A DNA stretch of 64,000 nt from the NCBI GenBank assembly GCA_947259275.1, contig CAMYMH010000004.1, positions 122,412-186,411 on the forward strand, given 5' to 3'. Source of the stretch: an uncultured Acidimicrobiaceae bacterium. Its GTDB lineage: Bacteria > Actinomycetota > Acidimicrobiia > Spongiisociales > SHLN01. Each line of letters starts with the position of its first letter. Position 1 is the stretch's first letter. Below, piece by piece: positions 17,540-27,004 of this stretch. The notes below the pieces were generated by a model. That model ran no database searches. It saw nothing but the letters and a program-made list of their open reading frames with translations, and had not been told where the DNA came from. A program made the translations under genes and the position numbers.

Positions 17540-19312
17540 TTAACGCGCGGTCATCGCCTCGATGAAGCCGGGGGCGACGGACAGGGTGTAGTCGGCAACG
17601 CCGAAGGTGTTGGTCATGCGGAAGTACACCTTGTTGTCGGACGGCCGGTACACAGCGATCGTATCGGTGCCGTCGCCGTTCCAGTCCCCGGCCAGGATCC
17701 GGTCCGAGGGCTTTCCGTAGTAGAACTCGAAGTCGGCGGTCCCGAAGTCGAGCGTGTTCCGGAAGTAGACATATCCGGACGTCTCCCGATACAGCCCGAC
17801 CGTGTCGACACCGTCTCCGTCGAAGTCCCCGGTAAATGGCCGGTCGCCCGGGACTCCGTAGTAGAAGCTGAAGTCGGCTGGCCCGGTCCCGAGGGTGTCC
17901 TTGATGAACACCTGGCCGTCCCGGTAGATACCGAGCGTGTCGTAGCCGTCGTTATCCCAGTCACCAACGATGGGGATGTCGCCGGCGATACCGAAGTAGA
18001 ACTCCTCGTCGGCGACCCCCAAGTCGTTGCTGTTTCGCAGGTACACGAAGCCGCTCGACGGACGGTACATGCCGGGGGTGGCAGTTCCGTCGCCGTCCCA
18101 GTCGCCCATCAGCGGTATATCGCCGGGGTTTCCGTAGTAGAAGGAATTGACCGGCGCATCGGGCATGAGGTCGTCGTGGACGCTGATCCCCGAGCCGCTG
18201 TTCACCATTGCGATGCTGTCACAATCCGGCGCCTCGGTGCAGGGATCCTCGGCGGGCGGGGGTGGTGCCGGGTACTGCGAGAACGGCAGCGGCCCTGGCT
18301 GGAACCAGTTGGTCAGCGGCCACTGATAGGTGGTGGTCGCCCGCCGCATGCCGGACCGGTATCCCCAATAGCCGGAGAAAAGCGTTCCCGCTTCCCAGAT
18401 GATCCAATCATGGGGCACGTGTCCGGTGTTGAAGTAGATGAACCCAACCAGGTTGGGGTCCTCTTCGACCACCGTGAACATGTCCTCGATCCAGGCGTTC
18501 TTGTCGCCGGTGAGCGAGACGCTGCCGGTTTGCGACAGCAGGAACGGCATGTCGACCGAACTCGGGATGGTGGCGCGCACCTCGTCCACGTAGGGCTGGA
18601 TGGCCTCGGAGGGCTCCAACCAGCCGTTGTATTCGTCGTGGTCTCCGAAGTTGTAGGTGCTGAGCGTGATTAGGTCGACGTAGTCATCGCCCGGGTAGTA
18701 GTCGGCAATGCCGTAGGGCGGAGTCGACCAGCCGTTGGGTGCGAAGGCCCATCGCACCATGTCTGGATCGGTGACCGTCGACTCGACGATCGAGCGGATC
18801 TTCCTGTAGCCGGTGATGAAATCAGCCGGATCGAAGTCGACGTATTCCTCCTTCGGCCCATACTCGACCCAGTCACCATTCATCTCCTGCATGGGAGCGA
18901 TGATGAGCGAACGTCCCTCCCCCCGATCGAGCCAGTCCTTGACTGCGTTCGCCCACACCGTGATCTGGGCGTCCAGGGAGCTTCCGGCGATCGTCTCAGA
19001 ACTCACATAGAACTCGAGATTGCTGAACGGGGTCGCGCCCGCCTTCCAGGCCTCCTCCAACTTGGCATCGGTGCCCGTCCACAAGTCGCTCTCGTTGATG
19101 GTGTGGAAGCGGCCGACGAAGGTGGGATTACGCCACACCTGACCGGACATGGTGTTCATGTCCTCAGAGAACCAGAACGTGTTCGGGTACAGGCCGCCGA
19201 ACACTGGGCCGGTTCCGATGATTGGATCGACTTCGGCCTCAGCGGTGCGGGTGATGGTGGGGAGGGTCGCCAATAGGGCGAGGGCAATGATGGGTATGGC
19301 AATCTTTCGCAT
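17540..19312 (-). CDS. Secreted GH26-like protein with C-terminal GDWDGDG repeats; nucleophile Glu apparently replaced
   Basis: 590 residues. A signal peptide (about 1-26, ending TRTAEAE) precedes a TIM-barrel domain (about 30-345) resembling glycoside hydrolase family 26 (beta-mannanase type). IAPMQEMNGDW holds the predicted acid/base E143. At the expected nucleophile position the usual E-x-G reads SQTGS, with Q261. After a proline-rich linker (about 355-370), four repeats like those in the SpoIID-like and CAP proteins follow, but without the AGxW ending. The start is ATG 19312 because of the signal peptide. It could bind or cleave the locus's own polysaccharide; catalysis is doubtful. Confidence 0.78.
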   Translation of the reverse strand: MRKIAIPIIALALLATLPTITRTAEAEVDPIIGTGPVFGGLYPNTFWFSEDMNTMSGQVWRNPTFVGRFHTINESDLWTGTDAKLEEAWKAGATPFSNLEFYVSSETIAGSSLDAQITVWANAVKDWLDRGEGRSLIIAPMQEMNGDWVEYGPKEEYVDFDPADFITGYRKIRSIVESTVTDPDMVRWAFAPNGWSTPPYGIADYYPGDDYVDLITLSTYNFGDHDEYNGWLEPSEAIQPYVDEVRATIPSSVDMPFLLSQTGSVSLTGDKNAWIEDMFTVVEEDPNLVGFIYFNTGHVPHDWIIWEAGTLFSGYWGYRSGMRRATTTYQWPLTNWFQPGPLPFSQYPAPPPPAEDPCTEAPDCDSIAMVNSGSGISVHDDLMPDAPVNSFYYGNPGDIPLMGDWDGDGTATPGMYRPSSGFVYLRNSNDLGVADEEFYFGIAGDIPIVGDWDNDGYDTLGIYRDGQVFIKDTLGTGPADFSFYYGVPGDRPFTGDFDGDGVDTVGLYRETSGYVYFRNTLDFGTADFEFYYGKPSDRILAGDWNGDGTDTIAVYRPSDNKVYFRMTNTFGVADYTLSVAPGFIEAMTAR

Positions 19313-19349
19313 GGCCACAACATCGGAAAAGCCCGGAATTACTGAAGGG

Positions 19350-19355
19350 TATGCT
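19350..19355 (+). promoter_or_regulatory. -10 box TATGCT, leaderless start of a GT2 gene
   Basis: TATGCT, six bases, then GTG 19362. It supports this start over upstream in-frame ATGs that lie antisense inside the GH26-like gene. Confidence 0.55.
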
Positions 19356-19361
19356 GCCGCC

Positions 19362-20345
19362 GTGCCGCCCACCGTGTCGATCATCCTGCCCGTATTCAAT
19401 GAAGCCGAGTCCCTCGACTCGTGCCTAGCCAGCCTGCAATCTCAGGATTATGGCGGGGCCGTCGAGATAGTGGTCGCCGACGGCGGTTCGACCGACGGTA
19501 CCCGCCAGCGCCTCGAGACGCTGGACGAGCGCGCCGAGCTGATTCTGGTCGACAATCCCCGGCGTCGGCAGTGGGCGGGCCTGAATCTGGCCGCGGAGGC
19601 CGCCACCGGCGAGATCCTGATCCGGATCGATGGTCACTCAACGTACGCTCCCGACTACGTCAGCCGGTCGGTGGCGGCGCTCCTCGAGTCCGGTGCGACC
19701 GCCGTCGGTGGCCGCATGATCCCCAGGAGCGCCACACCGGTCGGGAACGCGGTCGCGTCGGCGATGGCCACTCCATGGGCGGTCGGGCCGGCCCGCTACC
19801 GCCATCAGGATCACCGATCGCTGGTGGACACGGTGTATCTGGGCGCCTTCCGCAAGGCCGATTTCCACCGGCTCGGCGGATACCGCGACCTCCCGGGTGT
19901 GGCCGAAGATGCCGATCTCTACTATCGCTGGCGCAGTCAGGGGGCATCCGTGCTCCTCGATCCGTCGATTCGGTCCACCTATCGTCCCCGGGACTCCTGG
20001 GCCGCCGTTTCCCGCCAATATTTCCGGTACGGATGGGGCAAGGCCGACATGCTCTACGCCAACCGGGTGTTCCCGAGCCCGCGACCGCTGGCGCCCCTCG
20101 GCCTGGTAGTCGGCCTGGCCACCGGGGCCCTGCTGGCGGTGGTCTGGTCGCTCCGATGGCCCCTGGTCGCTCTCCTGGCCGCCTGGGGTGCCGTCTTGGC
20201 GTGGGTTGGACTCGGCGCCGGTGGCGGCTTCGCCCACCGGCTTCGGACGCTATTGGCCACCGGACTCATGCAGGTTTCGTACGGGATCGGCCTGCTGGCC
20301 GGTGTGGCCAGGGGTCCTGGCCCGCGCCGGCACCTTCAGTCGTGA
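19362..20345 (+). CDS. Glycosyltransferase family 2 (ExoA-like)
   Basis: 327 residues. PTVSIILPVFNEAES, VVADGGSTDGT, ILIRIDGHSTY and EDADLYYRWRSQG mark a GT-A family 2 enzyme similar to succinoglycan glucosyltransferases. QYFRYGWGKADM is followed by two or three C-terminal hydrophobic helices (about 240-310). Donor and acceptor are unknown. Divergent from the GH26-like gene by 49 bases; the 3' end overlaps the next, convergent gene by ten bases. Confidence 0.85.
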   Translation: MPPTVSIILPVFNEAESLDSCLASLQSQDYGGAVEIVVADGGSTDGTRQRLETLDERAELILVDNPRRRQWAGLNLAAEAATGEILIRIDGHSTYAPDYVSRSVAALLESGATAVGGRMIPRSATPVGNAVASAMATPWAVGPARYRHQDHRSLVDTVYLGAFRKADFHRLGGYRDLPGVAEDADLYYRWRSQGASVLLDPSIRSTYRPRDSWAAVSRQYFRYGWGKADMLYANRVFPSPRPLAPLGLVVGLATGALLAVVWSLRWPLVALLAAWGAVLAWVGLGAGGGFAHRLRTLLATGLMQVSYGIGLLAGVARGPGPRRHLQS

Positions 20346-21481
20346 GGCGTGTGGTACCAGCCGCGGACCAGTGAGCTCATGAGGCGCACGGGAAGCCAGG
20401 CCAGCCCGAAGACCACGAGCAGGGGGTAGCGCCACAGGAAGCGGAAGGGCACCCGGTCACGGATGAGGAATACGATCGGGGCGAGGACCTGCACGCCAAC
20501 GATGAGAGTCCACACCCACCAGGGCCACAGCGCGTCGGTGTACACGGCGGCAACGCCGAATCCGGCAGCCACGCCCACCATGAATGTGCGCCCCGGCTGG
20601 CTCTGCCGGATGACCAGGTCGACGAGACCCCACGACCGGCGCCGCACGGCGGCCGCCAGCATCGAGCGACGATAGGTGTGGGCCACCTCACGTTTTCCGG
20701 ACATCCAGCGGGCTCGCTGGCGCATCGCCACTCCAGCCGAGGCCGGCTTCTGGTCGTACACGCGGACGCCATGAAGCCAAGCGATTCGCTGGCCCGCCAA
20801 ACTGAGGCGAGCGACCTGTTCCGAATCCTCCGTGAGAACACCGCTGTGGGATTCGAGCACCCAGGACGCCGTCGGAGCGAAGGCGGAGCCCGTCCCGCCG
20901 AGGTCGGGCGCCCAGCCGAGATTGTGCCGGGCGAGCTGCACCATGCGGTTGGAGGCCCAGTAGCTCAACGCCGATGCCGTCGTCAGCCAGGAAGCATCAG
21001 GGTTCAAGGTATCGACGTAGGCCTGGGCTGCGTCGTAGCCAATGTCCAACGCATCGGCAACGCCGGCCAGGAAGGATTCATCGACCCCGTTGTCTGCGTC
21101 CAGCACGATCAGGGACTCGTCGGGATCGAGTGGTGCCTGTGCCAGGTACCAGGCCAGCGCCGGGCCCTTTCCGTCCGGGCCTTCGTGGCGCTCGACGACT
21201 TCGGCGGATTGGGACGCCATGACCGTATCATCCGTGCATCGGTCGGCAATGACCACCACCCGGACCCGATCGGCGGGATAGTCCTGGCGGGCCAGGTCGG
21301 AGAGCAGCGACCCGATGACCGCGCCCTCATTGTGGGCGGGAACCAGGACCCGTAGCCGCCGTTGACGGGATCCACGTCGAACCGCAGCCTGATGAGGCAG
21401 GCCCCACCCGGCTACCAACAGGTTGTAGACGGCGAGCGCGGCGATGAGTACCTGGGAAACGAAGAGAAGGATGCGTAACAT
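20336..21481 (-). CDS. Membrane-bound processive-type glycosyltransferase 2
   Basis: 381 residues. An N-terminal transmembrane helix (about 1-24), a GT2 domain with RVLVPAHNEGAVIGS, VIADRCTDDT, LDADNGV and TEDSE, and QRARW, the Q-x-x-R-W motif of processive synthases such as hyaluronan and cellulose synthases. Two or more C-terminal membrane helices follow. It may polymerise or extend a glycan while passing it across the membrane. The start ATG 21481 lies 29 bases from the divergent wecB start. Confidence 0.82.
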   Translation of the reverse strand: MLRILLFVSQVLIAALAVYNLLVAGWGLPHQAAVRRGSRQRRLRVLVPAHNEGAVIGSLLSDLARQDYPADRVRVVVIADRCTDDTVMASQSAEVVERHEGPDGKGPALAWYLAQAPLDPDESLIVLDADNGVDESFLAGVADALDIGYDAAQAYVDTLNPDASWLTTASALSYWASNRMVQLARHNLGWAPDLGGTGSAFAPTASWVLESHSGVLTEDSEQVARLSLAGQRIAWLHGVRVYDQKPASAGVAMRQRARWMSGKREVAHTYRRSMLAAAVRRRSWGLVDLVIRQSQPGRTFMVGVAAGFGVAAVYTDALWPWWVWTLIVGVQVLAPIVFLIRDRVPFRFLWRYPLLVVFGLAWLPVRLMSSLVRGWYHTPHD

Positions 21482-21510
21482 CGCGGCGCTCAGGCTACCC
21501 GGGACCGGAC

Positions 21511-22602
21511 ATGTCCAACTCAAACAGCATCGTCGTCGCGCTCGGTACCCGGCCTGAGATCATCAAGCTCGCCCCCATCATCCGGCTGCTGGGAGATCGG
21601 GCCCGCGTAGTCCACACCGGCCAGCACTACGACGCCACCCTCTCGAAGGTCTTCTTCGACGCCTTCGAGCTTGCCGAGCCCGCGCATCGGCTCGAAATCG
21701 GCGGAGAGACTCGAGCCACCCAGATCGGTGAGGCCACCCGCCGCCTCGGTGAGCACCTGGCCGGCCAGCCGGGCGCGGCCGTGGTTGTGCAGGGTGACAC
21801 CAACACGACCGTCGGGGCGGCACTGGCCGCCAATGCCACCGGGACGCCCCTGATCCATATCGAGGCCGGCCTTCGCTCCTTCGACCGGGCAATGCCGGAG
21901 GAGCACAACCGGGTTGTCACCGATGTGTTGTCGGACCTGTGCTGCGCCCCCACCGAGGTCAACCGCAGCAATCTCCTCGACAGCGGAATCCCGGCCGAGC
22001 GCATCGCAGTCACCGGCAACACGGTGGTAGAGGCCGTCCACACTCTGTTGCCATCCGAGCGAGCGTCCTATCTGGCCCGCTACCAGGTCGAGCCCGCCCG
22101 ATACCTCCTGGCGACATTCCATCGTCCTGAGAATGTCGATGACCCCGAGACTCTGGCCGTGATTCTTCGGGAGTTGGCCGCCCTCGAGCTCCCCACCATC
22201 CTGCCGATGCACCCCCGTACCCGAGCACGGGTTGAGTCCTTCGGGCTGGGAGCACTGCTCGACCAGATGCGAGTGGTCGAGCCGATGGGGTTTCAGGAGT
22301 TCCTTGCGCTCTCAGCAGAGTGCGGGGCGCTGGTCAGCGACTCGGGTGGCGTCCAGGAGGAGGTGAGCGTGCTCAAGCGGCCGGTTCTGGTGGTGCGACG
22401 CTCCACCGAACGACCCGAAGTAATCGGGACATTTGCCGAGCGAGTGGTGCCCGGGCCCGACATGAGTCGGGTTGTCGGAGGATGGATCAGCGACCTTCCC
22501 GGCCTCCATCAGCGCCTCTCGTCGATTCCCAGCCCTTATGGGGATGGCGATGCCGCCGCCCGTTCGGTTGCCGCCATCGACAATCTCCTCGGTGTCGAGT
22601 GA
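21511..22602 (+). CDS. wecB: UDP-N-acetylglucosamine 2-epimerase (non-hydrolysing)
   Basis: Interconverts UDP-GlcNAc and UDP-ManNAc in the cytoplasm, supplying ManNAc-type residues for surface polysaccharide. 363 residues, normal family length. ALGTRPEIIKLAP at the N-terminus, HTGQHYD, VQGDTNTT, HIEAGLRS, PEEHNR, TFHRPENVD, HPRTR and SDSGGVQEE are diagnostic. No UDP-ManNAc dehydrogenase is adjacent, so ManNAc itself or a modified form made elsewhere may be used. Confidence 0.94.
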   Translation: MSNSNSIVVALGTRPEIIKLAPIIRLLGDRARVVHTGQHYDATLSKVFFDAFELAEPAHRLEIGGETRATQIGEATRRLGEHLAGQPGAAVVVQGDTNTTVGAALAANATGTPLIHIEAGLRSFDRAMPEEHNRVVTDVLSDLCCAPTEVNRSNLLDSGIPAERIAVTGNTVVEAVHTLLPSERASYLARYQVEPARYLLATFHRPENVDDPETLAVILRELAALELPTILPMHPRTRARVESFGLGALLDQMRVVEPMGFQEFLALSAECGALVSDSGGVQEEVSVLKRPVLVVRRSTERPEVIGTFAERVVPGPDMSRVVGGWISDLPGLHQRLSSIPSPYGDGDAAARSVAAIDNLLGVE

Positions 22603-22640
22603 CGTTCCGCTCCCGCCCGGTAACGTGCCACGAGTTGCGC

Positions 22641-22793
22641 AAGCTGGGCGGAGCCCAGCCCAACTCGAAAGCCGGGCAAAGCCCGGCCCAACCCGAAAGC
22701 CGGGCGAAGCCCACCGTTTCGGCCACGAGTTGCGAAGCAACTCGAAAGCTGGGCGGAGCCCAGCCCAACTCGAAAGCCGGGCAAAGCCCGGCC
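22641..22793. repeat. Hairpin cluster with a 48-bp unit repeated at 105-bp spacing
   Basis: Two exact 48-bp copies (22641-22688 and 22746-22793). Each carries GCTGGGC-GGA-GCCCAGC and GCCGGGC-AAA-GCCCGGC. Between them lie a degenerate third hairpin and GAGTTGC-GAA-GCAACTC (22727-22743). Located between wecB and the next gene; the 262-base gap otherwise holds no gene. Confidence 0.85.
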
Positions 22794-22864
22794 GATGAGC
22801 TTCGATCAAGGGAACCATTCATCACCAAGGCCGCCGAAACCTTCAAGCGGAGGGAGAGCCACTG

Positions 22865-24448
22865 ATGCGATTCGCGTACGTGGCCGCCCACATTCCCCGC
22901 CGACGCGAGCTGGCGTCCGGACCGATCGATGCCGAATGGATCGCCGACGAGCGAGGGCCAGCAGAAGTGGTGGTCTTCGCCGATTACGAGAGCGAAGGAA
23001 CCGACCTGCTCAAGGATGCCGGCTTCACTGTATTCGTGTCGGCCAAACGCCCGGTTCTGTTCGCCGAAGGCGAGTACGAAACCGCCGAGCAACTTCAGGC
23101 CCGGATCCTGTTGGAGCTGCATCTGGAAGAGCCGTTCGATGCCATCGTCTATGACTCCGCCCAATCCACCGATTGGGCATGGCACCAAGCACGGCTCGAG
23201 TCGGTCCCGCGGGGTGTTGCCCTCGGTCCGGGGCCGGTACGCGACATCCGAATGGTGGCATCCGCGCCCGAACTGGTTGCCGCCCACGGCCGCAAACTGT
23301 GGGCGCTCACCGGCGCGCTGACTTCAGCCGATTTTCTGGTGAGTGACGTCGGGGCCGAGGCGTACGGTCTCGATCAGGGCCGCCTCCCACCCCGCTATTC
23401 GATCAGAGATCTGCCGACCGCGACGCCGACCGCGGGAATCGCCGCCATGATCGGCCTGGTCGGCTTGAGCGAGGATGCCGCCGGTCTCGCCTCTCTCGTC
23501 TCCCGGACCCTCGAACAAGTTGCCAGCGACGAGAACACAATCATCGCCATCCTCCATCCGGACATCGCCACCGGGCCGGAGACCACCCGCGACATTCTTC
23601 TGAGCGGTGTACCGGCCCACCTGCGAGATCGCTTGCGCGTTGCCGAGCCGTCCAGCGACGGGGTCGCCGAGAGATTGCTCACCCAAGCCGATGTCATCGT
23701 GGCCGCCCGCCCGTCCGATCTGGCCGTACCGGCCGTGGCCGACGCCGCGGCCAAAGTTGGCAGCCTCGTGTTGTCGGGCGCCCCGTCCCCCGCCACTCGG
23801 CTCCTCGATGCCACGCTGGCCAAGGCCGAGCACCGCCGGCCGCGACTGGTTGCAGTCGATCGGCCGCTCGACGAACTGGTACCAATCATCGACGAGCTCG
23901 CCGGCGACTCGGCGGCCGTGGTGCTTCACACCCCGGAAGCGGCCGGGCTCGCTCAACGCTTGTGGAGACTGCCGGGGACGTCGAGGGCCGGGCTGGTACT
24001 CGTGTGCGACGCCGGGCGCTATCTCGGGGAAGCCGACCCGGCCAGACCGGCTCGGAACGTCATCGGTTTCGCGATCGAAACCTGGCCTTCGATCCGCCGC
24101 CTACTGGCGCATGCCCACACGCTGCACGATTTGATAGAGGCGGCCGTCAACCTGGCTCACGCCGATCGGACCGACTTGTTGACGGTGCCGGTTCTCGGAG
24201 CGGGACAGGCCGCGCACGTCTCCGAGGCGTCCAGCCTGCCTGCGTGGGTGACCGACGGTGGAAGCTTGCCCGCCATGCATTACTCCGGCCCGGCCGAGCC
24301 GGCCTCGCCGCCGACCGAGCATCAACACTCGGCCGGCCAGGCAGGCATCAAGCACTGGGCAGAGACCCATGGGTTCAAGGACCGGATCAGATTGGCTCTC
24401 CCTTGGAAGTGGGGCCTGCTGAACCGGGCCATGCGAAACCGATGGTGA
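22865..24448 (+). CDS. Hypothetical protein, degenerate glycosyltransferase-like
   Basis: 527 residues starting at ATG 22865 behind GGAGGGAGAG. It is cytoplasmic, Ala/Leu/Glu-rich and without membrane helices. Alternating beta/alpha pattern stretches such as AEVVVFADYE, EPFDAIVYDS, DVIVAARPSDLAVPAVADAA and AAVVLHTPEAAGLAQRLW resemble a GT-B or Rossmann-like arrangement, but I see no clear donor-binding E-x7-E. It overlaps the next gene by seven bases and lies among transferases, so a role in glycan assembly is likely. The precise function is not recognisable. Confidence 0.6.
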   Translation: MRFAYVAAHIPRRRELASGPIDAEWIADERGPAEVVVFADYESEGTDLLKDAGFTVFVSAKRPVLFAEGEYETAEQLQARILLELHLEEPFDAIVYDSAQSTDWAWHQARLESVPRGVALGPGPVRDIRMVASAPELVAAHGRKLWALTGALTSADFLVSDVGAEAYGLDQGRLPPRYSIRDLPTATPTAGIAAMIGLVGLSEDAAGLASLVSRTLEQVASDENTIIAILHPDIATGPETTRDILLSGVPAHLRDRLRVAEPSSDGVAERLLTQADVIVAARPSDLAVPAVADAAAKVGSLVLSGAPSPATRLLDATLAKAEHRRPRLVAVDRPLDELVPIIDELAGDSAAVVLHTPEAAGLAQRLWRLPGTSRAGLVLVCDAGRYLGEADPARPARNVIGFAIETWPSIRRLLAHAHTLHDLIEAAVNLAHADRTDLLTVPVLGAGQAAHVSEASSLPAWVTDGGSLPAMHYSGPAEPASPPTEHQHSAGQAGIKHWAETHGFKDRIRLALPWKWGLLNRAMRNRW

Positions 24449-26319
24449 AGGTGGCCGGCGCTGAGGCGGGGGGCAGATGGCCGAAGGTTTCCATCCTCAT
24501 CGGTGGCGCCCCGGAGGCGGACTCCACCCGGCGCACGGCCGACTCGGTCCAAGCCGGCGATTATGAGGGCGAGATCCAGCTGCTCACGCCCGGGCTCGAT
24601 GAGCAAGGATCGTTCGCCGCGCTGGCGAATGCTCATGCGGCAGAAGCCGCCGCCGGTCTGCTGATGGTTCTGTGGCCGGGAACCACCCTCGACCCGCGCT
24701 GCTTGCGACGCCTGGTGGCGCGCATGCAATCCGACGATCGACTGGCGGCGGTGGCTCCGCAGTGGCGAGGTCCCGGCGGCAAGGTGCTCGATTCGGCCGG
24801 CTATTCGTCGGCCGATGCCAATAGCCGTCCTGTCCTCCAAAGCCTGCTGTGGCCGAATTCGACCGCCACTCCGGCCTATCCGCTCGACCTCGGCTCGGTG
24901 GGATCGATGCTCATGCGCACCAGGCGATTCTTCGCGGCTGGGGGGTACGATCTCACCATCGACGACCCCGCTTATTGGAGCGCCGACCTTGGCCGCCGAC
25001 TCGCCGGAAGCGACGGCTACGTCGACATCGAGCCAACGGCCGTCGCCTTTGCCTCTCCGGCCGGGACCAGCCCGCACCGCCTCCCGGGCTACCAGCTGGT
25101 GCGAGCGCCCACAGACACCCCCCGGTCCGGGGCGCTTCCCCGACCGGCCGGGGGCAACTTCCTGTGGGCGGCCGCCCACCTCCCCGATCGCGGCCGGTCG
25201 GGAATCGATGCCCGCCACCTCGAAATGATCGAGGCTCTGGTCGCCGAGGGTGCCAATGTCGTCGTGTGGGCAGAGCACGGCGGCGGCGCCCGACCGGTCG
25301 GCAAGCGCTTCGAGGAGTTGGGAATACGCTGGATCGCCCCACCGCCCGATCAACGCTGGAACCTGAGACGCGAGCGTCGGCCCGATGAGTGGCTCGTCGA
25401 TCTTCTCGGCGGCGCCGAGTGGGATGCAGTTGTCATTGCCGAACCACGCCTCGCCCCCCGGCTGATTCCCCAGGTCCACACTCATGCGGCTGGGAGCCCG
25501 GTGCTCACCGATTTCGGGACGGTCCGATTTCCGGCTTCCCACCGGGTCCGCCTCGCTCACGGCCACCGCCGGGACGAGCCTCCCGAACTCGATGGAGTCG
25601 ACGGAGTGGTGGTGGCTTCCCAGGCCGACCGGCTGTTTCTCGAGCGGACACGACCCGGCCTCCCGGCCTTCACATTTGGTGCGCTCGGGAGCGGGGCCGG
25701 ACCCCAGGAGGGCGGGTCGGGTGGCGACGGTCTGCTGTTCATCGGGGACCTGTTTCACCCCCCGAACTTGCTGGCCCTCGAATGGTGGATGGACGTCATC
25801 GCCGCCCAGGTTGAGGCGCGGCTGGGGCGGGCGGCAGCGCTGCGGGTAGTCGGCCATGGCTCGCAGGCCCATCGTGCGGTCTGGAATCATCCCGCCAAGC
25901 TCGAGATTGCCGGTTGGCAGCCTGACCTGTCCGCCGAGTTCGCCCGTGCGAGAATGCTCGTCGTGCCCCTCACCACCGTCGCCGGTACCGGCGGGCGCAT
26001 CGCCTCGGCCCTTGCCCATGGGGTTCCCGTGGTTGCGTCTGCTGCCGCGGCGGCGGTGGTTACGCCATCGCTGGCGCCTCTGGTCCGCATCGGCGAGGAC
26101 GCCGCCGGCCTCGCCACTCACATCGCGGAACTCACCGACGACGACGGCGCCTGGGCGGCCGACCGGGCACGGATCGCAGAGGTCGACATCGCCGCACTCC
26201 GCCGCCAGCAGGCGGTGGCACTTCGAGAGTGGCTGGACTTTGCCGCCCAACGGACGCAGAGACCTACCCGGAGGCTCGGTAGCCGTCGAGCACTTCGGTG
26301 GCGTCGCCGAGCATCTTGA
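24442..26319 (+). CDS. Two-domain glycosyltransferase-like protein (GT2-like plus GT4-like)
   Basis: 625 residues from ATG 24442, overlapping the previous stop. The N-terminal part (about 15-240) follows a family-2 layout (VSILIGGAPEADSTRRT, VGSMLMRTRRFFAAGG) but lacks obvious Asp-rich metal motifs. The C-terminal part (about 245-600) resembles GT4/GT-B enzymes: DGLLFIGDLFHPPNLLAL, EIAGWQPDLSAEFARARMLVVPL and GGRIASALAHGVPVVAS. The last 18 residues overlap the convergent ABC gene. Probably adds sugars to the exported polysaccharide; either half may be inactive. Confidence 0.65.
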   Translation: MVKVAGAEAGGRWPKVSILIGGAPEADSTRRTADSVQAGDYEGEIQLLTPGLDEQGSFAALANAHAAEAAAGLLMVLWPGTTLDPRCLRRLVARMQSDDRLAAVAPQWRGPGGKVLDSAGYSSADANSRPVLQSLLWPNSTATPAYPLDLGSVGSMLMRTRRFFAAGGYDLTIDDPAYWSADLGRRLAGSDGYVDIEPTAVAFASPAGTSPHRLPGYQLVRAPTDTPRSGALPRPAGGNFLWAAAHLPDRGRSGIDARHLEMIEALVAEGANVVVWAEHGGGARPVGKRFEELGIRWIAPPPDQRWNLRRERRPDEWLVDLLGGAEWDAVVIAEPRLAPRLIPQVHTHAAGSPVLTDFGTVRFPASHRVRLAHGHRRDEPPELDGVDGVVVASQADRLFLERTRPGLPAFTFGALGSGAGPQEGGSGGDGLLFIGDLFHPPNLLALEWWMDVIAAQVEARLGRAAALRVVGHGSQAHRAVWNHPAKLEIAGWQPDLSAEFARARMLVVPLTTVAGTGGRIASALAHGVPVVASAAAAAVVTPSLAPLVRIGEDAAGLATHIAELTDDDGAWAADRARIAEVDIAALRRQQAVALREWLDFAAQRTQRPTRRLGSRRALRWRRRAS

Positions 26320-27004
26320 TTCGGCCGCGATCGAGCCACATCGCCCTGGTCGAGACGTCCCGCAGCAATGGAAGGGAGTGCGAAACCACCACGACCGCCG
26401 AACCGCCGTTGATGAGCTCAAACATACGATCCTGCGACTTGGCCCGGAACGCTTTGTCGCCCACCGATAGCACCTCGTCGACCACCAGCACCTCGGGCTT
26501 GATATCGGTGGCAACTCCGAAGGCGAGCCGGGCCAGCATCCCTGATGAATAGCTCCGGGTGGGGACATCCACGAACTCCTCGACCCCGGCCCACTCGACG
26601 ATGGCGGGCACCCGGTCTCGCATGTGGGCGGGGTCGCGGCCCAGCAATGCTCCGTAGATGACGATGTTCTCCCGCGCCGTGAGCTCCGGGTTCATGCCCG
26701 ACCCGAGCTCGATCATAGGAGCAACCCGGCCTCGTACGATCACCCGGCCACTGGTCGGCGGCAAGACCCGGGCGATTACCTTCATGAGGGTTGACTTGCC
26801 GGCTCCGTTCGGGCCGACCACCCCGAAAATCTCGCCACGTTTGACAGAGAAGGAGACCCCGTCGAGGGCATTGAGTGACTCGACGGTGCGCTGGCGGCGC
26901 AGGGTTTGAACCGTCGCCTCCTTGATGGTGCGAACGTTGGCCCGGTCCAGCCGGTAGCGGAGGGAAATGTCGTGCCCCTCGATGGGCGGGAAAGAGGTAG
27001 TCAC
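26264..27004 (-). CDS. ABC transporter ATP-binding protein, polysaccharide export (Wzt/TagH type)
   Basis: 246 residues; powers export of a lipid-linked polysaccharide through the permease encoded just upstream. Walker A is at about 64-72 (GPNGAGKST), the signature YSSGM, Walker B VLVVDEVLSVGD and the H-loop VVVSHS. The N-terminal YRLDRANVRTIKEA segment is typical of this subfamily. It ends right after the nucleotide-binding domain: the C-terminal carbohydrate-binding domain found in many Wzt proteins is absent. The GTG start overlaps the permease stop (GTGA). Confidence 0.9.
   Translation of the reverse strand: MTTSFPPIEGHDISLRYRLDRANVRTIKEATVQTLRRQRTVESLNALDGVSFSVKRGEIFGVVGPNGAGKSTLMKVIARVLPPTSGRVIVRGRVAPMIELGSGMNPELTARENIVIYGALLGRDPAHMRDRVPAIVEWAGVEEFVDVPTRSYSSGMLARLAFGVATDIKPEVLVVDEVLSVGDKAFRAKSQDRMFELINGGSAVVVVSHSLPLLRDVSTRAMWLDRGRIKMLGDATEVLDGYRASG

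Noticed and set aside
22487..23287. Frames through the 22.6 kb hairpins giving repeated Phe/Gly/Ala-rich peptides
   Set aside because: The peptides are translations of palindromic DNA and differ by frame; no signals for translation.
24322..26568. 748-codon minus-strand frame opposite the two-domain transferase
   Set aside because: Antisense shadow; low-complexity Gly/Arg composition and no family features.
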